Shown here piece by piece: positions 1 to 5,857 of a stretch of 9,527 bases of DNA. Source of the DNA: Moraxellaceae bacterium (GTDB lineage: Bacteria > Pseudomonadota > Gammaproteobacteria > Pseudomonadales > Ketobacteraceae); NCBI GenBank assembly GCA_002402125.1, contig NVVG01000046.1:14302-23828 (forward strand), read 5' to 3'. Both the position numbers and the translations under genes were made by a program. The notes under the pieces are model-generated. The model was given only the letters and a program-made list of their open reading frames with translations, was not told where the DNA came from and did not search any database. Numbering within the stretch: position 1 is the stretch's first letter; every line of letters starts with the position of its first letter.

Positions 1-255
1 GTCTTATCAGATCCAGATCTGATTGCCCATGATGTTTTCAAAGTCACGATGAAATTAGATAATGCACTCATACCAATGTACAAAAAGTATGGCATTGTTC
101 TAGAAGATTGGAGTGGAAAAAACCATCATAAATTTGCCGTTTCATCTGCTTTTATCGTTAATGGTAAGGGTATTGTAGAATGGTCGCATAGCTCAAAAGA
201 CTACAAGAAACGCCCAAGTGTGAAGCAATTTCTAGCAGTAATTGATGCGCAGTGA
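1..255 (+). CDS. Peroxiredoxin-like (AhpC/TSA, redoxin) protein, C-terminal part
   Basis: The frame is open from base 1 to a TGA at 253-255, so this is the last 84 residues of a gene that starts outside the window. The piece begins LSDPDLIAHDVFKVT and ends with AFIVNGKGIVEWSHSSKDY followed by KKRPSVKQFLAVIDAQ. The pattern of a 'LSDPD' helix start, then a strand reading 'FIV..G.I.W.H.S.DY', then a final 'RPS...L' helix is typical of the C-terminal half of thioredoxin-fold peroxiredoxin-like proteins, which reduce peroxides or act as thiol oxidoreductases. The catalytic Cys region lies upstream and cannot be checked. An internal ATG at 49 is not the start, because the family similarity runs through it. 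The next gene is convergent. The family call is from pattern recognition only. Confidence 0.68.
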   Translation, partial: VLSDPDLIAHDVFKVTMKLDNALIPMYKKYGIVLEDWSGKNHHKFAVSSAFIVNGKGIVEWSHSSKDYKKRPSVKQFLAVIDAQ

Positions 256-396
256 ATGTGCGGCGTTGCTCCGGCCGTGTGCCACAACCCCCGTCAAGCA
301 AGGCGCGCATTATTCAGTAACCTGGGATGGGTTCAAGTTTACACAATATGCGTAGGTTGGACCCTTTAAGCCGTACCTTTAAAGAATTACGCCTTA

Positions 397-425
397 ATGT
401 ACGATAACTAGGTATTATCGTACAT
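397..425. terminator. Perfect 11-bp inverted repeat between convergent genes, possible weak terminator or protein site
   Basis: Arms ATGTACGATAA (397-407) and TTATCGTACAT (415-425) are exact reverse complements around a 7-base loop. The site lies 36 bases beyond the stop of the minus-strand dehydrogenase and 142 bases after the peroxiredoxin stop. The stem is AT-rich and neither side has a real T-tract, so it is a poor intrinsic terminator. A binding site for a dimeric protein is an alternative. Confidence 0.35.
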
Positions 426-460
426 AGGGTCTCCTATTTATTGTATTAACGTAAATGGAT

Positions 461-1378
461 TTACTTACATAAGTACGGTGGTGGTGTTTCTTCGCCTACA
501 ATCTCTTCCATCGCGATTTCAAGGGGGCAATTTTTAAAACCGATATCTCGTTCAGCTTTACTATTATCAACTTTGATGCTTATTGGTAGGGGCAGAGAAA
601 ATAGTTTTGGCTTTTTGTCCAATACACTGATTAGAGCACCTAAAACATCTGAAACCTGATGAATGTCTCCACCCACATTATAGGCCTCACCAATGCTCGA
701 ATCATTTTCTAAGGCACCCACAACCGCATTGGCAACATCACCTGCGTAAACAAAAGGAAAGGATATACTGGGTAATAACAGCAATGGCAAACGCAACAAT
801 TTGTACATAGGCCGTATTAAGTTGTTGTCCCGCGCACCATACACACCCGCTGGCCGTAGTGTCGTTAAATCTAAATCTTTTGTTTTCGCAATTTCCCAAG
901 CCAGTGCTTCACTTGTTTGCTTTGTTGCACGGTATGGGCCACCTTGTCGTTTAGCTCCGTTAATCTGTGGGGACTGTTCGTTTATCGATCTGGTAATTGA
1001 AAATTTATATACCCCAAACGTACTTATCTGAATAACGCGTTTAATGCCGTTCAGGTGAGCGGCCTCCATCACGTTGCCCGTTCCTTCTTGGTTTGCTTTT
1101 TCGTGTGCCTTCCAGTTCCCCATGCTTTTTGAAGCGATATACATGGCAGCATTTGATACTACAGCATCACAACCTTTAAATGCTTGTTGCAGTGAGGCGG
1201 GGTCATTCAAATCGGCCTGACGAAATTCAACACCTTCTTCAGCTAAAAAAGCTGCTTTAGATGGCGTGCGGACGACTCCAATAACTTTGGCGCCAGCTTT
1301 TAATAAACTACGACAGATATACACACCAATCATGCCGCTGGCACCTGTCACTGCGACAGTTTTGTTTTCCAATAACAT
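461..1378 (-). CDS. NAD(P)-dependent epimerase/dehydratase, extended short-chain dehydrogenase
   Basis: Encodes 305 residues of the extended SDR family, with an N-terminal Rossmann fold that binds NAD(P) and a C-terminal substrate part. Visible motifs are the dinucleotide loop TGASGMIG (11-18), acidic DLND (56-59), SNAA (75-78) after the fourth strand, STFGVY (119-124), the catalytic YRATK (Tyr149, Lys153), LRPAGVYG (174-181), YAGDVANAV (211-219) and a late VDNSKAERDIGF (270-281). The length is normal for the family. The frame is open to a GTG at 1387, but the ATG at 1378 is preferred because AGGTG (1385-1389) lies 6 bases upstream. It is transcribed away from the GXWXG/flavin oxidoreductase operon, across a gap holding the palindromic operator, so it may share TetR control. 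Members act as sterol or sugar dehydrogenases, reductases or epimerases; the substrate cannot be told here. Confidence 0.85.
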   Translation of the reverse strand: MLLENKTVAVTGASGMIGVYICRSLLKAGAKVIGVVRTPSKAAFLAEEGVEFRQADLNDPASLQQAFKGCDAVVSNAAMYIASKSMGNWKAHEKANQEGTGNVMEAAHLNGIKRVIQISTFGVYKFSITRSINEQSPQINGAKRQGGPYRATKQTSEALAWEIAKTKDLDLTTLRPAGVYGARDNNLIRPMYKLLRLPLLLLPSISFPFVYAGDVANAVVGALENDSSIGEAYNVGGDIHQVSDVLGALISVLDKKPKLFSLPLPISIKVDNSKAERDIGFKNCPLEIAMEEIVGEETPPPYLCK

Positions 1379-1552
1379 AAAAAGCACCTATATAGTATCA
1401 GTTGATCAAAGAGAAAATTCGCAGATGATGATATCAGCACAAGAACTAAATCCCAAGTATACATGCCTTAAACGGACAGATATGGAAGAGGCTAAGCATT
1501 CGGTGAAGAATTCATTTACTTTTCCCCCAATACGCTTACAAAGGGAGCTTTA

Positions 1553-1581
1553 GAAAAAAATAAAAATGCTCAGGGTGCATT
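1553..1581 (-). terminator. Weak hairpin plus T-tract inside the dehydrogenase leader
   Basis: Read on the minus strand, AATGC and GCATT (1577-1581 and 1565-1569) pair around a 7-base loop and are followed by a T-rich run with only single interruptions (complement of 1553-1564). The stem is only 5 bp, so termination would be weak. Its place between the operator and the dehydrogenase start would allow attenuation, but that is inference. Confidence 0.25.
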
Positions 1582-1647
1582 ATCCGGAATATTTAAGACA
1601 CGAAATAATCAAGACATAACCCCAGCGTTGCATATTCAACAAAGAGG

Positions 1648-1676
1648 TTGACACCCAAGCCCTTCCATGTGATTCT
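1648..1676 (+). promoter_or_regulatory. Candidate sigma-70 promoter of the GXWXG/flavin oxidoreductase operon
   Basis: A perfect -35 box TTGACA (1648-1653) is followed after 17 bases by GATTCT (1671-1676), a poor -10 box helped by a TG at 1668-1669 (extended -10). Transcription would start near 1683, the left edge of the palindromic operator, so a bound repressor would block initiation. On the opposite strand TATGAT (complement of 1678-1683) could be the -10 box of a promoter towards the dehydrogenase, with the palindrome covering its -35 region. Confidence 0.45.
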
Positions 1677-1682
1677 GATCAT

Positions 1683-1714
1683 ACGAAACGGAATGAACGT
1701 TCATTCCGTTTCGT
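1683..1714. promoter_or_regulatory. Perfect 32-bp palindrome, probable TetR-family operator
   Basis: The half ACGAAACGGAATGAAC (1683-1698) is followed directly by its exact reverse complement (1699-1714), with no spacer. The GAATGAAC/GTTCATTC core resembles operators of TetR/AcrR-type repressors, which bind palindromes as dimers. A degraded copy of the core (13 of 14 bases, matching 1693-1706) lies upstream of the TetR gene at 3793-3806. The site is 40 bases before the GXWXG gene and at the predicted start of its transcript. Binding by this particular regulator is inference. Confidence 0.8.
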
Positions 1715-1753
1715 GATTAATACAAACTTCGCCCCAATTATCAGGAATTTGAT

Positions 1754-2434
1754 ATGAAAATAGTTAATGGTCGTGCAATTTTGTTTTATCCTTCAATAGT
1801 TTACGATGTATCTCAACTGGTGTTCTTCCCCATAAATTTTATGATCAGTGTCTTATGCCACCTGCAACCTAAGAAATCTATCTGGAACGAAGATGGCTTC
1901 GAATCACAGACTACCAGTGGGTCGCCAGAGGATCTTGCCGCGTTAAAAGAGGTGATTCTTAATAAAGAAGACACTGCCTACAACGAGGAAGAACTCGTAA
2001 AATTGTATGATTCCTTGCCCACGGTAAACGCGAAGCAGGAGTTGGTTGGACGAGCATGGCAAGGTAAGATATTAAGAACCAATGCCTCTGTGTTGGATCT
2101 AGCTGAATGGGCGATTATCCGGCCTTTGAGTCTCATCGGTATTAAATGGGGGAAACGTTATCGATCTCAGCATAAAGGCGACCCTTTGTTAATGCGTTGG
2201 ATGGATAAGATATATTTCCCGATTCCTATCTGGGGAAACGTGGGTATGACTGACATTAAGTGGCGCGGCGAATCCACCGCGACAATGAACTACGACCATC
2301 AGCCCTGGAAAGATTACTTTAAATTACTTTCTGATGAGAATGGAAAAATAGTTCTGTTGGGAGTATGGACCCATAAGCACATTGCGGGTGGATGGTTTAC
2401 TCTTACATTAGATGAAGCTATACCTTCTTTTTAA
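1754..2434 (+). CDS. GXWXG/DUF4334-like protein with hydrophobic N-terminus
   Basis: Encodes 226 residues. Residues 83-105 (LYDSLPTVNAKQELVGRAWQG) resemble the start of the GXWXG domain, although the signature is stretched to G-R-A-W-Q-G by one residue. Residues 166-219 (TDIKWRGESTATMNYDHQPW, then DYFKLL, LLGVW and GGWFTLTL) match the pattern of DUF4334, which normally follows GXWXG. The family is small, lipocalin-like and biochemically uncharacterised. Residues 8-37 are hydrophobic (ILFYPSIVYDVSQLVFFPIN onward) and may be a membrane segment or a lipid-facing extension; the usual family members are shorter at this end. The ATG at 1754 has AGGA 7 bases upstream. It is the first gene of the operon: the flavin oxidoreductase starts 9 bases after its stop, with its ribosome binding site overlapping that stop. 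A partner or ligand-binding role for the oxidoreductase is plausible but unproven. Confidence 0.68.
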   Translation: MKIVNGRAILFYPSIVYDVSQLVFFPINFMISVLCHLQPKKSIWNEDGFESQTTSGSPEDLAALKEVILNKEDTAYNEEELVKLYDSLPTVNAKQELVGRAWQGKILRTNASVLDLAEWAIIRPLSLIGIKWGKRYRSQHKGDPLLMRWMDKIYFPIPIWGNVGMTDIKWRGESTATMNYDHQPWKDYFKLLSDENGKIVLLGVWTHKHIAGGWFTLTLDEAIPSF

Positions 2435-2443
2435 GGAGAAAGC

Positions 2444-3709
2444 ATGACCACAGGTGAAACCTTTCAATCGAAAGCAGCGCATTTGTATCTAAGTGACTCC
2501 TATACGCTTCCCTGCGGCGTTGCAGTTAAAAATCGTATTTTAAAATCCGCCATGAGTGAGCAGTTAGGTACTGTCAAAAATGCACCTACCCCTAGCCTGG
2601 TGAAACTTTATAACACGTGGGCCAATGGCGGCTCGGGGATATTAATCACCGGTAACATTATGATTGACCGAAGAGCGCTTGGAGAACCAAATAACGTAGT
2701 GGTTGAAAGTGAAAAGAATTTTGAATTGCTACAAGCGTGGGCCAAAGCTGGTACACAAAATGGTACGCAGTTATGGGCGCAGATAAACCACCCCGGCAAA
2801 CAGTCCCCTCGGGGACTTTGTAGTGAAACCGTCGCGCCCTCAGCAGTCCCTTTTGCCTCTAATCTGAGTTCTTTTTTTGCTACACCAAGGGCGATGACTG
2901 AAGCAGAGATTCAAGAGGTTATTGAGCGTTTTGCGAGTACAGCTGAAATCATCAGGAATGCTGGTTTTACCGGGGTTCAAATCCATGGCGCCCATGGATA
3001 TCTAGTGAGCCAATTTCTATCACCCCATCATAATGTGCGCACTGATCAATGGGGTGGATCTTTGGCTAACCGGTTGAGATTCCCGTTGTCGATCTACGAT
3101 TCTATCCGCGAACGGGTAGGAAAAGATTTTCCCATAAGCTTTAAACTGAACTCTGCCGATTTTCAACGGGGAGGGTTCGAAGAGGATGACTCCATCGCTG
3201 TAATGAAAGCGTTGTCAGATCGCGGCATCGATTTGATTGAAGTATCTGGTGGTAATTATGAAAGACCTGCCATGTCTGGAATATTGTCAGACAATGAATC
3301 AACAAAGCTCAGAGAAGCTTATTTCTTAGAGTTTGCGGAAAAAGCAAGAAAAGAAATATCAGCACCACTGTGTGTAACGGGAGGCTTTCGCACTGTTAAC
3401 GGTATGGCTTCGCCATTGAGAGATAATAAATTAGATTTTGTGGGGATAGCGCGACCACTTGCCATGGACCCTAATTATTCAAATAAACTTTTAACGGGTG
3501 AGCCAGTAGTGGTGAATACAAAACCACGAAAAATCGGTATTGCTGCGCTAGATCGACTAGGGTTATTAGAAGTTTATTGGTATGGCCTTCAATTAAAAAG
3601 AATCGCTAGAGGAAAAAGTCCGAGACCCAACGAAAGCGGCATTGCTGCTTTTGTAAATATACTGTTGAGTAGCAGCAGCAGGACCATCTATACAAGACTA
3701 CGAGCTTAA
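2444..3709 (+). CDS. NADH:flavin oxidoreductase, Old Yellow Enzyme family
   Basis: Encodes 421 residues forming a single FMN-binding TIM barrel. Family members use NAD(P)H to reduce activated C=C bonds or nitro groups. Visible motifs are KNRILKSAMSEQ (29-40) at the first strand, ITGN (68-71), WAQINHPGKQSPRG (111-124), the active-site HGAHGYL (His181, His184, Tyr186; the His pair contacts the substrate carbonyl and Tyr donates the proton in the family), LSPHHNVRTDQWGGSLANR (192-210), FKLN with FMN-contacting Lys234 (233-236), EVSGGNYE (266-273), VTGGFRT (311-317) and VGIARPLAMDP (333-343). There is no C-terminal Fe-S/flavodoxin extension as in 2,4-dienoyl-CoA reductase. The tail after 360 is basic and mildly hydrophobic. 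AAGGAG at 2433-2438 sets the start and overlaps the upstream stop, so the two genes are translationally close. Pairing of such an enzyme with a TetR regulator recalls NemR/NemA of enterobacteria. The substrate is unknown. Confidence 0.93.
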   Translation: MTTGETFQSKAAHLYLSDSYTLPCGVAVKNRILKSAMSEQLGTVKNAPTPSLVKLYNTWANGGSGILITGNIMIDRRALGEPNNVVVESEKNFELLQAWAKAGTQNGTQLWAQINHPGKQSPRGLCSETVAPSAVPFASNLSSFFATPRAMTEAEIQEVIERFASTAEIIRNAGFTGVQIHGAHGYLVSQFLSPHHNVRTDQWGGSLANRLRFPLSIYDSIRERVGKDFPISFKLNSADFQRGGFEEDDSIAVMKALSDRGIDLIEVSGGNYERPAMSGILSDNESTKLREAYFLEFAEKARKEISAPLCVTGGFRTVNGMASPLRDNKLDFVGIARPLAMDPNYSNKLLTGEPVVVNTKPRKIGIAALDRLGLLEVYWYGLQLKRIARGKSPRPNESGIAAFVNILLSSSSRTIYTRLRA

Positions 3710-3788
3710 GGGTTAATTATGTAGAGGTTTAAAACTTTCGATATAGTGTTTTTCAGTTGACTCATTGTGGTTTATATGGACAATGAAT

Positions 3789-3808
3789 AAGCATGAACAT
3801 TCATTCTT
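3789..3808. promoter_or_regulatory. Degraded second copy of the operator, upstream of the TetR gene
   Basis: ATGAACATTCATTC (3793-3806) matches 13 of 14 bases of the centre of the 32-bp palindrome (1693-1706). Its own dyad is imperfect: pairs match at 3793-3797 with 3800-3804 and at 3789-3791 with 3806-3808, while the centre pair and one flanking pair do not. It ends 24 bases before the regulator's ATG, the usual place for an autoregulatory site. No clear -35/-10 pair was found around it. Confidence 0.65.
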
Positions 3809-3832
3809 TTAAATTGATATCTACCCCCGCTT

Positions 3833-4459
3833 ATGACATCAGTTCCCCCAATAGATAAACCTATTCCCAGTCGCCGAGAGAGCGCAGCGCAAGACAAAAT
3901 TACGCGTATTCTAAATGCTGCTCTTGAGTTGTTTGCTGAAAGAGGGTTTCATGGCACGGCAGTGCCGGAAGTGGCAAAACGAGCAGGCGTCGGGGCTGGC
4001 ACCATATACAGATACTTTGAGCACAAGGAAGACTTGGTCAATGCAGTCTTTCGCTCTTCTAAAAGCAAACTAAAAAGCTACTTACTTGAAAGCGTCAACC
4101 TCGAGAGTGACATAAAACCCTTGTTCCACCAGTTCTGGCAGAATCTGGTAAAGTTCGCATTAGAAAACCCTATTGATTTTCGCTTTCTTGAGTTACAGGA
4201 TCACATACCATATTTGGATACGGAAAGTAAGAACACGGAGCTTGAAGTGCTCGCGCCGATCTGGGTCATCTGTATGCGAAGCCAGCGCCAAGGTGCATCT
4301 GATAACCTGTCCGCTGAGGCTCTTATGGCAATGATATGGGGCGCATTTGTGGGCCTCATGAAGGCACATGTATTGGGTTATACCACCGTGAATGAAGACA
4401 CCTTGAAAAAGGCTGAAGAAATCTGCTGGCAAATGATCAATAGTCAGGTTCATCAATAG
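3833..4459 (+). CDS. TetR/AcrR-family transcriptional regulator
   Basis: Encodes 208 residues. The N-terminal DNA-binding domain is clear: DKITRILNAALELFAERGFH (21-40) is helix 1, and GTAVPEVAKRAGVGAGTIYR followed by YFEHKEDLVNAVF (41-73) holds the helix-turn-helix and the 'YFxxKedL' motif of the family. The variable C-terminal helical part (about 80-205) would bind an inducer and form the dimer. The first 18 residues are a polar extension. The ATG at 3833 has no good Shine-Dalgarno sequence (CTACCCCCGCTT precedes it), and an in-frame TGA at 3815-3817 leaves no room for an earlier start. It follows the flavin oxidoreductase by 123 bases and is followed, with no terminator in the 161-base gap, by the di-iron protein gene. 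Two copies of a palindromic motif, here and before the operon, suggest autoregulation and repression of the cluster. Confidence 0.9.
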   Translation: MTSVPPIDKPIPSRRESAAQDKITRILNAALELFAERGFHGTAVPEVAKRAGVGAGTIYRYFEHKEDLVNAVFRSSKSKLKSYLLESVNLESDIKPLFHQFWQNLVKFALENPIDFRFLELQDHIPYLDTESKNTELEVLAPIWVICMRSQRQGASDNLSAEALMAMIWGAFVGLMKAHVLGYTTVNEDTLKKAEEICWQMINSQVHQ

Positions 4460-4608
4460 CAAGGCTCAACAGAGCAACCAAGAAGCCAAGCTAATTAGTG
4501 CACTTCACCGTATTAAGGTTTGCCCCAATAATTGCTTACCCAAAGGCTCATCGCATAGATCAAATGCTCGCTGACTTCGAATGGCCATTCTTGACGAAAG
4601 ACCCAGAC

Positions 4609-4614
4609 AGGAGA
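4609..4614 (+). promoter_or_regulatory. Ribosome binding site that decides the start of the di-iron protein
   Basis: AGGAGA lies 6 bases before the ATG at 4621. The frame is open back to a GTG at 4498, but that codon has no Shine-Dalgarno sequence, and the extra 41 residues do not look like the family N-terminus. Confidence 0.75.
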
Positions 4615-4620
4615 CGAATA

Positions 4621-5490
4621 ATGACAATAACTAGAACTTTTCCGAAAGCAGAATCCGATAAGCTTCCCGAAGGCATCTCCATACAGCCTCGAAAATTCAC
4701 TTTTGGTTCTCTAGAATCTGAACCAAAGTATTGGCTTGGTAATAGTAAAATCGCCACTCACTTTGAAAATATGTTCTCTCTCGCTATCCCTCCTGGCGAA
4801 CGATTCTTCATCCGCTCGGTGCAACGTTACGAAGATCAAATCACAGACCCCGAGCATAAAGGGTTGATCAAAGCTTTTATATTGCAGGAAGGTCTTCATA
4901 GAAGTGCTCATAATGAATTTAATAGTTCATTAGAAAAACATGGCGTCAATGTAGAGAGGGAAACAACATTCTTTGAAAAATATATCGGTTTCGCCGAGAG
5001 ACACATGCCGAGCAAAATAATGCTGGGGGTTACTGCTTTTGCTGAACATCTAACGGCAACAGGCGCCCATAGTCTTTTGGACAACCCTAGGCAAGCTGAG
5101 CTTTATTCCCCCGAAACATTAAAATTTTGGCAGTGGCACGCAGTGGAGGAACTTGAGCATAGAGCCGTGGCCTTTGATTTACTTAAAGTTGCCAAAATTG
5201 GATATTTCTCAAGAGTATTCTCAGCGCTGGTATCGATCTACGCGCTGATTTTGTTTGGGACAATAGTCTTTCTACGGTTGATGAGGGATGACCCGACAAA
5301 ATTAACCAGAAAAGAAATACCGAATCTGTTAAACGTGTTGCGCATCATGGGTGTCTGGCCAACAACTAAAATGTTTCTTCAATATTTTAAACCGGGATTT
5401 CATCCCTGGGATATTGCGCCCCCTCAAGGCCTTGAGAATTGGTACGCATCCAATGAAACCGGCGATGAGCTTACCGATACGCCAGCGTAA
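4621..5490 (+). CDS. Ferritin-like di-iron protein, 'predicted metal-dependent hydrolase' family (PF10118/COG3687-like)
   Basis: Encodes 289 residues. Candidate metal ligands follow the order of ferritin-like di-iron carboxylate proteins: Glu60 in PPGERFFIRSVQRYED, an ExxH pair Glu90/His93 in LQEGLHRSAH, Glu142 in TAFAEHLTA, and a second ExxH pair Glu177/His180 in WHAVEELEHRAVAFD. This E-ExxH-E-ExxH order binds two irons in a four-helix bundle, so an oxidase, oxygenase or desaturase-like reaction is at least as likely as the hydrolase name the family carries. Residues about 198-219 (RVFSALVSIYALILFGTIVF) are strongly hydrophobic and may anchor the protein in the inner membrane. The C-terminus carries the KPGFHPWD segment (257-264) often seen near the end of such proteins. 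It follows the TetR gene in the same direction and is probably cotranscribed with it. A strong terminator lies downstream. Confidence 0.82.
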   Translation: MTITRTFPKAESDKLPEGISIQPRKFTFGSLESEPKYWLGNSKIATHFENMFSLAIPPGERFFIRSVQRYEDQITDPEHKGLIKAFILQEGLHRSAHNEFNSSLEKHGVNVERETTFFEKYIGFAERHMPSKIMLGVTAFAEHLTATGAHSLLDNPRQAELYSPETLKFWQWHAVEELEHRAVAFDLLKVAKIGYFSRVFSALVSIYALILFGTIVFLRLMRDDPTKLTRKEIPNLLNVLRIMGVWPTTKMFLQYFKPGFHPWDIAPPQGLENWYASNETGDELTDTPA

Positions 5491-5778
5491 AGATAAACCG
5501 TATTGGGGTACTGGGGATTTTCCCTCCAAAAATAGCGTTTCACTTATAAGCCATTGATTTACGGTTGCAACATTCACGAAATATCGCACAGGTATCAAAA
5601 AGCAGACCTACGCCGCAGAGCAATGGTTACGAGGCTTTGAGGCGGGTTTGCAATATATGGAGGGTAAATCCCTAGGACCCCATATGGCTATCAGTGTTAA
5701 CAAAGGTCAGTCACGCAGATTAGCGAAACATGCTGGAATGGGGGGGGTACGCGAAAAAACGAACCAACTTCGAATGTT
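5491..5778 (+). other. Gap after the di-iron gene with possible remnant reading frame
   Basis: No intact gene is supported here. One plus-strand frame reads protein-like but is broken: it ends at a TGA (5555-5557) after DKPYWGTGDFPSKNSVSLIS, then reopens without an ATG as KKQTYAAEQWLRGFEAGLQY onward (about 5594 to the terminator). The two pieces are in the same frame, so a single nonsense change would separate them. A run of eight G (5740-5747) also lies inside. I do not recognise a family, and chance open reading is possible. Confidence 0.3.
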
Positions 5779-5818
5779 AAACACTGCCACGAAAATATGC
5801 TTTCGTGGCAGTGTTTTT
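5779..5818 (+). terminator. Strong intrinsic terminator closing the TetR/di-iron unit
   Basis: A perfect 16-bp stem (AAACACTGCCACGAAA at 5779-5794 and its reverse complement at 5801-5816) closes a 6-base loop, and the T run at 5814-5818 follows on the plus strand. It lies between the plus-strand di-iron gene and the convergent outer-membrane protein gene, whose stop is 40 bases further right. It could stop transcripts from both sides, although the T-run is better for the plus strand. Confidence 0.88.
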
Positions 5819-5857
5819 GCTAACTTAACGGTGAATAATAAAATTAAATTCTATATC

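Larger units (their letters stand above)
1379..1753. other. Divergent intergenic region, 375 bases
   Basis: This gap separates the minus-strand dehydrogenase from the plus-strand operon. It holds the two ribosome binding sites (AGGTG at 1385-1389 minus; AGGA at 1743-1746 plus), a weak terminator-like hairpin on the minus strand, a candidate plus promoter and a perfect palindrome, each listed separately. If the dehydrogenase is transcribed from near the palindrome, its leader is about 300 bases, which is long. No convincing small gene was found; the open frame running into the gap on the plus strand is antisense to the dehydrogenase and has no ribosome binding site of note. Confidence 0.6.

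Noticed and set aside
1266..1553. Plus-strand open frame antisense to the dehydrogenase start and leader
   Set aside because: Most of it mirrors the dehydrogenase coding strand; it has no ribosome binding site and no recognisable protein pattern.
4591..4619. TTGACG followed by ACGAAT as a separate promoter for the di-iron gene
   Set aside because: The -10 match is poor and would sit directly on the start codon region; cotranscription with the TetR gene explains the layout better.
4498..4620. GTG start that would lengthen the di-iron protein by 41 residues
   Set aside because: No ribosome binding site precedes it, while AGGAGA is correctly spaced before the ATG at 4621, and the extra residues do not resemble the family.
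5740..5747. Run of eight G as a phase-variation tract (also eight C at 8757-8764)
   Set aside because: Neither run lies inside a supported gene or between promoter boxes, so switching has no evident target.
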